A DNA stretch of 64,000 bases from an unicellular cyanobacterium SU2. Lineage in GTDB: Bacteria > Cyanobacteriota > Cyanobacteriia > Cyanobacteriales > Microcystaceae. The notes beneath the pieces were generated by a model. It was not told the origin of the DNA, ran no database searches, and saw only the letters and a list, made by a program, of their open reading frames with translations. Every line of letters starts with the position of its first letter. The stretch's first letter is position 1. The translations under genes and the position numbers were made by a program. Shown here piece by piece: positions 27,269-35,647 of this stretch. The stretch is from contig NEED01000049.1 in NCBI GenBank assembly GCA_002110465.1, positions 1-64,000 of the forward strand, written 5' to 3'.

Positions 27269-28875
27269 AATTTTTTACTAGATGAATTACGATTAGCATT
27301 ATCAGAAGTAAACCAAATTGATCCCATATCAAGAAAAGGAGCAATTTCTATGCTAGATTGACTCTTATTATTTCCAATTATTGTCATTCGATCTTCAATT
27401 GATAATCGAAACCCATTATCCCCGAATCTAATATTCTGTCGATAACCGCGCACTGATTGTCCTCCTCCAATTAAAAACCATTGATCTGGTAATAATGAAT
27501 CGGGAGTTAACTGTATTTCTCCTCTAATAATCATGAAATGATTATCATTCCATTGTTGTAATCTTTGTCCTTGAAATAACCAACTAACAAAGCGACTATC
27601 TGGCGTTGAATCTGGACGAACTGTTGCATCAAATAGATCAACTCCCCAATTAAATTGAGAACGCAAAAACCAAAATCCCTGTTCATCTCGACTTAAATAA
27701 TCTTGTCCAAATTGAAAGACAGTTGAGCGATTTCTGGCATTTTCCAGAGATACTGATTCTCCATTAATTAATGTTTGTCCATTTTGATAATAGAACCCTA
27801 GAGACAAAGCTAATTCATCAGATAAACTCCGCCATAAGGGTTGTCTAAAACTTATTTCATAAACTTGTTTATTTCCTGTAATATTAAACTCATCTAAGGG
27901 ATCTTGAGTGACTCTTGTCCAGGTAGGAATGACTCGAAGTTGAAGGGTTCCTTCTTCAGCATTTAAAGGGAGTTGATAAATCGCATCAATGGTATTTGCG
28001 CCATCGGTTGTTGAACGATAATAAGAAACAGATAAATTATCTCCAAATCCTGTTATATTAGTGTGTTTTAAAAAAGTACCGCTACGATTTGAGCCAATAC
28101 TTGGGGGAGAAAAGTTATCAATTCCTACTCCAAATTCCCAGTTATTATTTTCTTTTATGGTAGCGACCAAAACACTTAATCCAGGTTTTCCCGATGCTTG
28201 AATACTTGCATCAACACTTTCAAAAAGAGGATTTATAGAGAGCAATCTTAATTGTTCTTCTAATTCAATAATATTAAGAGGTGAACTAATTCCTAATAAA
28301 AGGCGATCGCAGATGTAAGATAATGATAAGTTTTCTCTACCTAGTAATTGCAACTCAGACAGTTGACCTTCAATAACAACAATTTCACCTATACTATTTT
28401 GGTCAATTGATTTGAGAGAATTAATAGTTGCTTTTGAGGTGATATAACCCTTGCTGAAATAATATTCGGTGATGGTATTGGCTAAGGTTTTATGAAATTG
28501 ATTAAATGTGTCTACTGTTAACTTTTTTTCTTGATGCTTTTGAATTAGATTTAAAATCTCAGGTCTTGCTAGAAGTTCTTCTGTGGTAAACGCCGTATTT
28601 CCCGTAACTGTGATGGGAATTATTGTATCTTCAACGGTTAATTTTAATAATATTTTTGAATGAAAATAAGGCTTTTTTTCTTGAATATTAAAAAGACAAT
28701 TATCTATTTCTTTAGGTTTTTCTTCTAAATTTTGAGAGATTTTTTGAACCAGGGTATTAGTAACGTTTTTTTCTGGATTCAAGACGGTATTTGTTAACGG
28801 TTCAGCCAATGATTCAAGTGCTATAGTCGCTAAGGTTATGCTTAGACCAATAGAAAGTGCATTCAAATGTACCAT
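27109..28875 (-). CDS. Two-partner-secretion outer-membrane transporter (TpsB, ShlB/FhaC/HecB family)
   Basis: A 588-residue Omp85-superfamily protein that exports TpsA exoproteins across the outer membrane. The N-terminus has a weak signal region, followed by a POTRA domain (about residues 75-155, beginning IPITVTGNTAFTTEELL). A second POTRA-like segment comes before the 16-strand barrel. Barrel signatures include GIDNFSPPSIGSNRSG, the ShlB-type GGGQSVRGYRQN (conserved VRGY of the plug loop) and the C-terminal strands GTGLGLIWNN and VDYGIPL. Its partner is most likely the CHAT exoprotein at 20988-24872, separated from it only by the inserted glutaminase gene. Start and stop are intact. Confidence 0.9.
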   Translation of the reverse strand: MVHLNALSIGLSITLATIALESLAEPLTNTVLNPEKNVTNTLVQKISQNLEEKPKEIDNCLFNIQEKKPYFHSKILLKLTVEDTIIPITVTGNTAFTTEELLARPEILNLIQKHQEKKLTVDTFNQFHKTLANTITEYYFSKGYITSKATINSLKSIDQNSIGEIVVIEGQLSELQLLGRENLSLSYICDRLLLGISSPLNIIELEEQLRLLSINPLFESVDASIQASGKPGLSVLVATIKENNNWEFGVGIDNFSPPSIGSNRSGTFLKHTNITGFGDNLSVSYYRSTTDGANTIDAIYQLPLNAEEGTLQLRVIPTWTRVTQDPLDEFNITGNKQVYEISFRQPLWRSLSDELALSLGFYYQNGQTLINGESVSLENARNRSTVFQFGQDYLSRDEQGFWFLRSQFNWGVDLFDATVRPDSTPDSRFVSWLFQGQRLQQWNDNHFMIIRGEIQLTPDSLLPDQWFLIGGGQSVRGYRQNIRFGDNGFRLSIEDRMTIIGNNKSQSSIEIAPFLDMGSIWFTSDNANRNSSSKKFLMGTGLGLIWNNVAMIEGLKIRVDYGIPLISLPHLGDNLQEQGLYFQINYSP

Positions 28876-28892
28876 AAAAAGTAAAGCATCAT

Positions 28893-28964
28893 TTTATAAA
28901 GTAAATATTAAGAGAACTGTAGGGTGTATTAGCGTAGTGTCATACACCAACAAAACTATTTTGG
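28893..28964. repeat. 72-bp dispersed repeat, copy 1
   Basis: This segment matches the reverse complement of 62494-62565 over 72 bp without gaps and with few mismatches. Its centre is a palindrome around GGTGTATTAGCGTAG. The second copy interrupts a phoD gene, so the unit appears to move. Here it sits in the tpsB upstream region and overlaps the left end of the larger inverted-repeat element listed at 28919. Confidence 0.8.
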
Positions 28965-29030
28965 TACGTTACGGCAGAAAAAAAGGAGAAACATTATTCA
29001 AAAAACTGTAGTTGGCCTAACGCACCCTAC
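28919..29030. repeat. MITE-like element with GTAGGGTG/CACCCTAC ends
   Basis: Terminal inverted repeats start GTAGGGTGTATTAG on the left and, inverted, GTAGGGTGCGTTAG on the right, enclosing a total of 112 bp without coding capacity. It occupies the divergent 478-bp region (28876-29353) between tpsB and the DUF928 gene, and could affect their promoters. The remainder of that gap shows no gene. Confidence 0.7.
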
Positions 29031-29353
29031 TTAAAATTTTATTTAGGAAGAGTCTCTAATACTTGATCACTTTAATTGATTGATGTCCGACCACTTATCA
29101 TCCTTCAATATATTGTGACAGATAATCACTTTTTGCGATAGAAGCCTATCAATACATTATCTAACAGAAGTTTGATTAAATGCAATTTTTTTGATGAACC
29201 CATTGACATTTATGGATAGATATGGTTTTTTAGAAAAAGTCATTGGCTATTCACTAAAAGAGACCGACTCTTCTTGCAATAATTATGACAAATAAGTAAT
29301 TGCATGGGGGAACAGGCAACAGACATTTTTAACCTAATTAGGATAGAATACTT

Positions 29354-30106
29354 ATGAGCAAAAGATTCTTGGGAAAATATTCAACTAGAGCAAGTTTATT
29401 AATTTCTTTGGGATTTTTAAGTGTTTCTTCTAGCTTTTTGCCCGTTTTGTCGGCTTCTCTGTTTAACAACACTATTATTAGCTTAAACTTCCCCGATACA
29501 GGAAGTAGAGGCGCGCCTAAAAAAAGTGCAGGGGGAGGAACTCGAAGTGACGCGGAGTCTTGTTTAACGAATGAAAAAAACGAACCTCCTTTAGTAGTAT
29601 TGATGCCTAACCGAGAGAATAAAGCTAAAACTGCCAGGGATACTCCGACCTTTTATGGGTATGTTCCTACAACAACAGCCACCCAAGGAGAATTTGTTTT
29701 AGTAGATAGCAATGATCAAGAAGTTTATTATACTCAATTTCAATTACCATCAACGCCAGGAATTATTAGCTTAGAAATCCCTAAAAAAGTAGCTTTAAAA
29801 CCAGGAAATTATACTTGGTCATTTATGGTGATTTGTGACTCTCGTTATCGAAATCGAGATAAATATGTAGAAGGTTCCCTAGAATACGTTGAACCTAATC
29901 AAGGATTAACCAGTCAGATTAGCAATAAACTTTCCTTAGAAAAAGCCCAACTCTATGCCAACTCTAGTCTATGGTTTGAAACCCTTGATACCGTCATCCA
30001 AATCAGACAAGAAAATCCCCAGGCATGGCAAGAACTTTTAGAATCAGTGGGATTAGGAATGTTAGCTGACGTTCCTATTTTGGATTGTTGCCAAGTTGAT
30101 AATTAA
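29354..30106 (+). CDS. DUF928 domain protein, exported
   Basis: A 250-residue protein with an N-terminal signal or anchor segment (ASLLISLGFLSVSSSFLPVL). The DUF928 core includes RGAPKKSAGGGTR near residue 53, PLVVLMPN, TPTFYGYVPTT, YYTQFQLPSTPGIISLEIP and YTWSFMVICDS. The last third is helical and contains LWFETLDT, a feature of the family. It is of unknown function, but in cyanobacteria it commonly sits next to CHAT/TPS proteins and CHASE2 signalling proteins, as here. It lies only 11 bp upstream of the CHASE2 cyclase gene, so they form an operon. A periplasmic role tied to the CHASE2 sensor domain is an inference from this pairing. Confidence 0.8.
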   Translation: MSKRFLGKYSTRASLLISLGFLSVSSSFLPVLSASLFNNTIISLNFPDTGSRGAPKKSAGGGTRSDAESCLTNEKNEPPLVVLMPNRENKAKTARDTPTFYGYVPTTTATQGEFVLVDSNDQEVYYTQFQLPSTPGIISLEIPKKVALKPGNYTWSFMVICDSRYRNRDKYVEGSLEYVEPNQGLTSQISNKLSLEKAQLYANSSLWFETLDTVIQIRQENPQAWQELLESVGLGMLADVPILDCCQVDN

Positions 30107-30117
30107 ACGTATATTTT

Positions 30118-32361
30118 ATGTGGGAAAGTTTACAACATTTTTTTTGGCAAAGTCGTGGGGTTTGGTTAACAACGCCAACCGTAGCAGGATTGGTCATTCT
30201 TTTGCGTTTAGGGGGATTCCTACAAGGGTGGGAATGGGATTTGTTTGACTTTTATATGAAATCTCGTCCCTCAGAAAATCAAGATAATCGAATTGCGATT
30301 GTTGGCATTAATGAAAATGATTTAAGTCGGCTCAATGAATCAATTATTAGTGATCAAGTATTAGGGTCGTTATTGAATAAATTAAAAGCCCAAAATCCTC
30401 GCGCGATTGGTTTAGATATTTATCGTGACTTACCTGTCCCGCCAGGCCATGAAACTTTAGTTGAGGTATTTCAAACAACCCCTAATCTTGTTGGTATTCA
30501 AAAAGTAGCAGGAGAGGTGGGATGGGAAACTGTCGCCCCGCCTCCAATGTTAAAAGAAAAGGGACAAGTGGGGGCTAATGACTTAATATTTGATGGCGAT
30601 AACCGAGTCAGACGAGGGTTAATTTCCTTGGACACAAAAGATGGGGAAACCATTTATAGTTTTAGTCTTCATTTAGCCTTACATTATCTTCAACAAGAAG
30701 GTATTAGCCCCGAAATGATAGAGGGGAGTGATCAGTGGCAACTGGGAAAAGCGGTTTTTTCTCCCCTAAATCCCAACTATGGGGGTTATATTCGTACCGA
30801 TGCAGGAGGTTATCAACTTTTAATCAATTATCGTGGGGGCGATCGCACCTTTGAAACTGTTTCTATGACTGATATTCTCGAAGACAAGGTATCATCAGAC
30901 TGGGCAAGCGATCGCGTGATTATTATCGGGAAAGTAGGGGAAAGTTTTAAAGACCTCTTTTTTACCCCCTATAGTAGTGGATTAGTTGGCTTACCAGAAC
31001 CCATCGCTGGAGCAGAAATTCATGCTAATTTGGTCAGTCAAATTATTAGCAGTTCCCTAGAAGGTCGTCCTTTGATTAAAAGTTGGTCAGAGCCTCTAGA
31101 ATGGCTGTGGATCATATTTTGGGCAGGGACGGGGGCAACCTTAACCTGGCAATTTCGCTATGTAGATGGGGAAAAAAATCTCTCCTGGAAACGATGGAGT
31201 AGTATTTTAGGGGCAGGGGGATTTTTAATAGGAAGTACCTATTTTGCTTTTATTGAAGGGTGGTGGATTCCTGTTGTTCCAGCATTTATTGCCTTTGGGG
31301 GATCAATCATGACCATTACCGCTTACGTGGCAAAAACAGCCGCAGAAATTCGTAAAACCTTTGGACGTTACCTCACTGATCAAGTAGTGGCCAATTTATT
31401 AGAAAATCCTTCGGGTTTATCTTTGGGGGGAGAAAGAAGAAAGATTACTATTTTGACTTCAGATTTGCGAGGATTTACGGCTACTTCAGAACGACTGCCC
31501 CCTGAAGAAGTGGTTAAAATTCTTAACTTTTATTTAGGTCATATGGCTGATGTGATTACTGAATATCAAGGGACGATTGATGAGTTTATGGGAGACGGAA
31601 TTTTAGTCTTATTTGGTGCGCCTACCTCCCAAAAAGATGATGCTGAACGGGCGATCGCTTGTGCTGTGGCTATGCAATTAGCAATGGAATCTGTTAATAA
31701 ACAGATGAAAAAATGGGATTTACCTAAACTTGAGATGGGAATTGGGATTAATACAGGAGAGGTTGTGGTCGGTAATATTGGCTCAGAAAAACGGACTAAA
31801 TATGGAGTGGTTGGTTCGCAAGTAAATTTAACTTATCGGGTAGAATCTTATACCCTTGGGGGACAAATATTGATTTCTGAATCCACCTTAAAAGAGGTGG
31901 GTTCAACAATTGTAATTGAATCGGAAAAACAGGTAAAACCAAAGGGAGTCAAAGAACCTATTTCTATTTATGAAGTTGGAGGAATTGAAGGCAATTATAA
32001 TTTATTTTTACCTAAGAAAGAGGAGGTTTTTGCAAAAATTCCTCAACCCTTATTAATTGAATATAGTATTTTAGATGGAAAAAATGTTGCAGATACTAAG
32101 TATCGTGGTAAATTAGTAGAGTTATCAGAAAATGGGGCAATTATTAATTATGCTCATAATGATACTCAAGGTTTTATTTCAGGAATGACCAATATTAAGT
32201 GTAATTTATTAAATTCAGAAAATTATCACCCCGTGAGTGATGATATCTATGCTAAAGTTTTAGATAAACCTCATCATAATGGTGGGTTTTATATTCGGTT
32301 TACCGCTAAACCTCCTGATGTGACAAAGAAGTTAGATGAACTTTATCAAAGTCTTGTCTGA
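30118..32361 (+). CDS. CHASE2 receptor-type adenylate/guanylate cyclase with C-terminal PilZ-like domain
   Basis: A 747-residue membrane protein. Residues about 30-330 form a periplasmic CHASE2 sensor between an N-terminal anchor and three transmembrane segments (about 330-410). Residues about 440-605 form a class III cyclase catalytic domain. It has the two metal-binding Asp (SDLRGFT and FMGDGILVLFG), the base-selecting Lys region RTKYGVVG, and the transition-state Asn and Arg in VNLTYRVES, so it should be active. It most likely makes cAMP. Residues about 640-745 resemble a PilZ domain, which in other proteins binds cyclic-di-GMP, though the canonical RxxxR is not obvious. An operon with DUF928 upstream and the MBL and channel genes downstream is likely. 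Confidence 0.88.
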   Translation: MWESLQHFFWQSRGVWLTTPTVAGLVILLRLGGFLQGWEWDLFDFYMKSRPSENQDNRIAIVGINENDLSRLNESIISDQVLGSLLNKLKAQNPRAIGLDIYRDLPVPPGHETLVEVFQTTPNLVGIQKVAGEVGWETVAPPPMLKEKGQVGANDLIFDGDNRVRRGLISLDTKDGETIYSFSLHLALHYLQQEGISPEMIEGSDQWQLGKAVFSPLNPNYGGYIRTDAGGYQLLINYRGGDRTFETVSMTDILEDKVSSDWASDRVIIIGKVGESFKDLFFTPYSSGLVGLPEPIAGAEIHANLVSQIISSSLEGRPLIKSWSEPLEWLWIIFWAGTGATLTWQFRYVDGEKNLSWKRWSSILGAGGFLIGSTYFAFIEGWWIPVVPAFIAFGGSIMTITAYVAKTAAEIRKTFGRYLTDQVVANLLENPSGLSLGGERRKITILTSDLRGFTATSERLPPEEVVKILNFYLGHMADVITEYQGTIDEFMGDGILVLFGAPTSQKDDAERAIACAVAMQLAMESVNKQMKKWDLPKLEMGIGINTGEVVVGNIGSEKRTKYGVVGSQVNLTYRVESYTLGGQILISESTLKEVGSTIVIESEKQVKPKGVKEPISIYEVGGIEGNYNLFLPKKEEVFAKIPQPLLIEYSILDGKNVADTKYRGKLVELSENGAIINYAHNDTQGFISGMTNIKCNLLNSENYHPVSDDIYAKVLDKPHHNGGFYIRFTAKPPDVTKKLDELYQSLV

Positions 32362-32428
32362 TAGGTCGGTAATTATTGGAAAAATTCATATCTTAACCTA
32401 CGCTTAATTGTAATATTTATAAAATAGC

Positions 32429-33214
32429 ATGACTCAACTACTTTTTTTGGGATCAGGTTCAGCTTTTACAGTCGGATCTGACAATTTTCATTCTAATATG
32501 TTTCTAATACATGAGACAGGAGAAAAATTGTTAATTGACTGTGGTTCTGATATTCGCTTTTCGTTGTATAAAGAAGGGTTTTCTCATCGAGATATTACAG
32601 ATATTTATATTAGTCACTTACATTCTGATCATGTAGGAGGATTAGAATATGTAGGATTAACCACTAAATTTGATCCAAACTGTAATAAACCTAATCTTTA
32701 TTTAAGTCACGATATTGCTGCTAATATTTGGGAAAATACTTTATCGGGAGGTATGAAATCAATTGAAGGAGAAATTACCACTTTAGATAGTTTTTTTAAT
32801 ATATATTCTATTGGTGATCAAAGATATTTTAGCTGGAAGCAGATTAATTTTGAATTGGTAAAAATGATTCATATTAATAACGGCACTTATGTAATGCCAA
32901 CTTATGGTTTATTTTTTGAACTTAATAATATACAAATTTTCATTACAACTGACACTCAATTATGTGACGAAAAATTAAAAAAATATTATCAAGAAGCAGA
33001 CATTATTTTTCATGATTGTGAAACATCAAAATATCCTACTCCTGTGCATTCACACTACAAAGAATTAGTCCAATTACCAGAACATATAAAACAGAAAATA
33101 TGGCTGTATGGTTATCAACCTGGTGAACTTCCTAACGCAACAGAAGACGGATTTTTAGGCTTTGTTGAGAGAGGACAAAAATTTTTGATAAACGACATAG
33201 TTTTGTCGAAATAA
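32429..33214 (+). CDS. Metallo-beta-lactamase-fold hydrolase (RNase Z / phosphodiesterase-like)
   Basis: A 261-residue soluble protein of the MBL superfamily. It starts with LLFLGSGSAFTVG, has the zinc-binding HxHxDH motif in ISHLHSDHVGGLEY, a further His in MIHINN, the bridging Asp in FITTDTQ, and a late His in VHSHYKEL. This arrangement is typical of the RNase Z-like branch, which includes tRNA endonucleases and class II cyclic-nucleotide phosphodiesterases. Its position between a cyclase gene (67 bp upstream) and a cyclic-nucleotide-binding channel gene (19 bp downstream) makes a cAMP phosphodiesterase an attractive but unproven idea. Confidence 0.75.
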   Translation: MTQLLFLGSGSAFTVGSDNFHSNMFLIHETGEKLLIDCGSDIRFSLYKEGFSHRDITDIYISHLHSDHVGGLEYVGLTTKFDPNCNKPNLYLSHDIAANIWENTLSGGMKSIEGEITTLDSFFNIYSIGDQRYFSWKQINFELVKMIHINNGTYVMPTYGLFFELNNIQIFITTDTQLCDEKLKKYYQEADIIFHDCETSKYPTPVHSHYKELVQLPEHIKQKIWLYGYQPGELPNATEDGFLGFVERGQKFLINDIVLSK

Positions 33215-33233
33215 AACATTAATATATATCTTA

Positions 33234-34691
33234 ATGAATACAATTATTCAAAAAATTTATTGGCTGTTGAATTACCCTATTATTAATCTAGGTAGAGATC
33301 CTATTTCTATTAATACAATTCTTCAAATAATTATTAGTATTATTACTATTATTGTATTAGCGAGAGTTATTGTAATCTTATGTCAAAAATGGTTATTTAA
33401 AAAATTAAAAATTGAACCAGGTCATGGAGAAGCCTTTTCTACACTTATTTTTTATTTTATAATTACTTTTGGTAGCATCATTTCTTTACAAGCAACAGGA
33501 ATTAATTTACAATCATTGGCGGTTATTGCTGGCGGTTTAGGAATTGGGGTTGGTTTTGGATTACAAAGTATCATAAAAGATTTTATTAGTGGTTTGATTT
33601 TATTATTAGGAAGACCGATTAAAGTTAATGATTTTATTCAATTTGGCAATCGTCAAGAATTTTCTGATGTACAAGGAACTGTTCAAAAAATCTCCTTACT
33701 TTTCACCATTATTAAAACTAAAAATTCAGCTTCTTTAATTATTCCTAACAGTTATTTAGTGACCTATCCTATTTTAAATTGGCATTATGAAAAAACGGAT
33801 CATCGAATCGAAATAAACTTAAAAGTTGGTAAAGATACTGATTTTTTGTTGTTAACAGAACTGGTTTTAGATACAGCTTATAAAGAACCATCAGTTAAAA
33901 ATAATCCTCCCCCAAAATTAATTTTTAAACAAATTCATGATTATTATTGTGAGTTAATTCTAAAAGTATGGATTGATGATGTAAAAAATGATGATTTTAC
34001 GATTAATAGATTGAATTATGCCCTTGAATATTATTTGCAACAAAACGGCATTAATCTAATTTTTCCCAATCAGCAAATTGCTATTTCTAATCCTAACTTT
34101 AACTTCCCTATATCCATTAATAAAAATGTTAACTCTCTAAATTTTTCTAATGCTAACCAATCTAATAATACCTATATTTCTGTTCGTGGAATTTTAAAAA
34201 ACAACCATTATTTTTCAGATTTAACTCATCTTGAACTCCGTAACTTAATCGAAGTAGGGTATCAACAGCAATTAAATCAAGATACTATTTTATTTAATGA
34301 AGGAGATCCAGGAGATTCATTTTATATTATTTTATCAGGCTCAGTAGAAGTTTTTGTTCCTAAAATTAATAAATATCTAGCAACTTTAAAGCCAGGATCT
34401 ATTTTTGGAGAACTTGCTTTAATATTAGGAATTCCTAGAACTGCTTCCATCAAAACACTTGAAAAAACTCGCTTATTTGTTATTGACAAAGTAGGTTTTC
34501 AGAAAATATTACAAGAACAATCTAATATTGCTGAGGTTATTTTTGAGGAGTTGAGTAAACATCAAGAAGAATTAGCTCAACGTCACAAACAACTCAAAGA
34601 GATGGGATTAATCAGTGAAGATGAAGATGATATCAATATCGTTAATTGGGTTCGTAAAAGAATTCACAATTTGTTTTCTATTCCTGACTAA
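33234..34691 (+). CDS. MscS-family channel with C-terminal cyclic-nucleotide-binding domain (bCNG-like)
   Basis: A 485-residue inner-membrane channel. Three membrane spans occupy residues about 15-130. The pore-lining TM3 is recognisable as GGLGIGVGFGLQSIIKDFISG, continuing into the MscS beta domain and cage. Residues about 335-460 form a CAP-family cyclic-nucleotide-binding domain with a fully canonical cassette, FGELALILGIPRTASI. Proteins of this architecture (bCNG, known from Synechocystis among others) open in response to cAMP rather than mainly to membrane tension. It is the last gene of the DUF928-cyclase-MBL operon, so it is a plausible effector of the cyclase. The stop is followed by ispD on the other strand. 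Confidence 0.9.
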   Translation: MNTIIQKIYWLLNYPIINLGRDPISINTILQIIISIITIIVLARVIVILCQKWLFKKLKIEPGHGEAFSTLIFYFIITFGSIISLQATGINLQSLAVIAGGLGIGVGFGLQSIIKDFISGLILLLGRPIKVNDFIQFGNRQEFSDVQGTVQKISLLFTIIKTKNSASLIIPNSYLVTYPILNWHYEKTDHRIEINLKVGKDTDFLLLTELVLDTAYKEPSVKNNPPPKLIFKQIHDYYCELILKVWIDDVKNDDFTINRLNYALEYYLQQNGINLIFPNQQIAISNPNFNFPISINKNVNSLNFSNANQSNNTYISVRGILKNNHYFSDLTHLELRNLIEVGYQQQLNQDTILFNEGDPGDSFYIILSGSVEVFVPKINKYLATLKPGSIFGELALILGIPRTASIKTLEKTRLFVIDKVGFQKILQEQSNIAEVIFEELSKHQEELAQRHKQLKEMGLISEDEDDINIVNWVRKRIHNLFSIPD

Positions 34692-34759
34692 CGTTTTGTT
34701 AGGTTAGGATCGCTTACCAAAAAGGTTAACAGCGATGGAAACCTGAGCTTATTACCAGA

Positions 34760-35443
34760 CTAAATCAAGCGTTTTTTAAGAATGAATTCAGCAATTGTTA
34801 AATCAATTGGGGTGGTGACTTTTAAGTTTGTTTCTTCTCCTTCTACAATTTTGACAGGTAACTGACACTTTTCAAATAAGGCTGCATCATCAGTAACTTC
34901 CCAACCTAAATTACGTCCTTTTTCATGACAGTCTTTTAAGAGTTTAACCTCAAAACCTTGGGGAGTTTGGGCTGCCCATAATTGAGATCTTTTAGGGGTA
35001 TCTTGAATAAATTGATGCTGATCAACCACTTTAATGGTATCTTTAACAGGAATAGCGGCAATTAATCCCTGACAGGTTAATAATTCCTTCGCGCAACGAT
35101 CAAAAAGGTCTGGAGTCGCTAAACATCTCGCCCCATCATGGATTAAAACCCGTTGTGCATTTTGGGGTAATGCTTGTAATCCATTGTAAACTGATTGTTG
35201 GCGAGTCTCGCCTCCCTCGATTAATTCGATGGGTTTAGTCAGGGAAAGATTAGCGAGAATTTCTTTAAACTTAGAGAAGTCATAGGATTGACCAATAATA
35301 CCGATCCAGCCAATTTCCTCCGATGCTTCAGCCGCCAGAAGCGTCCAAGTTAATAAAGGTTTTCCTAGGAGAGTTAGAAGCAGTTTATTGCGATCGCTTC
35401 CCATCCGTTTTCCTAGTCCTGCTGCTGGAATTAATAGATACAT
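34760..35443 (-). CDS. ispD: 2-C-methyl-D-erythritol 4-phosphate cytidylyltransferase
   Basis: A 227-residue nucleotidyltransferase of the MEP pathway that couples MEP to CTP, giving CDP-ME for isoprenoid synthesis (carotenoids, chlorophyll phytol tail, quinones). The CTP-binding N-terminal motif is PAAGLGKRMGSDRNK. GGETRQQSVYNGL and the LIHDGARC segment carry substrate contacts, followed by IPVKDTIKVV and the terminal DDAALFEK. All expected motifs are present and the length is normal. It is monocistronic and convergent with the channel gene. Confidence 0.95.
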   Translation of the reverse strand: MYLLIPAAGLGKRMGSDRNKLLLTLLGKPLLTWTLLAAEASEEIGWIGIIGQSYDFSKFKEILANLSLTKPIELIEGGETRQQSVYNGLQALPQNAQRVLIHDGARCLATPDLFDRCAKELLTCQGLIAAIPVKDTIKVVDQHQFIQDTPKRSQLWAAQTPQGFEVKLLKDCHEKGRNLGWEVTDDAALFEKCQLPVKIVEGEETNLKVTTPIDLTIAEFILKKRLI

Positions 35444-35527
35444 ATTTTATGGTTTAACGATATATTTATGAATTTTACAAGATCCTCGCTCTCTTTCCGA
35501 ATATTATTGTGAGATAATTCTAGCAAC

Positions 35528-35608
35528 AGTAAGGGGTAACTCCATTGGGAGAATCCCACGAGGTTCGTCCGTGAGAGTATCAAAGGATTAAGGTGCGCTC
35601 TGATAACC
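35528..35608 (+). ncRNA. Candidate structured RNA or leader between ispD and the acyltransferase gene
   Basis: The divergent interval contains several adjacent short stems on the plus strand. TGGGA-GAA-TCCCA is a perfect hairpin (about 35546-35558), ACGA-GGT-TCGT follows, and TATCA...TGATA (35578-35605) encloses a G/C-containing loop. This density is unusual for the AT-rich gaps here. It could be a 5' leader of the gene at 35648 or a small RNA. It does not match a tRNA or a riboswitch I know. Confidence 0.25.
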
Positions 35609-35647
35609 TAGAATAGTTATTATTAACTTAATGAGCTATTAACTATT

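Noticed and set aside
29115-29129. CRP/SYCRP1-like site GTGA...TCAC upstream of the DUF928-cyclase operon
   Set aside because: The half-sites are separated by 7 rather than the consensus 6 bases, so I do not call it, although the location would be attractive.
35560-35575. tRNA-like GGTTCG T-loop sequence
   Set aside because: The flanking bases do not form a T stem, acceptor or anticodon arm, so it is not a tRNA.
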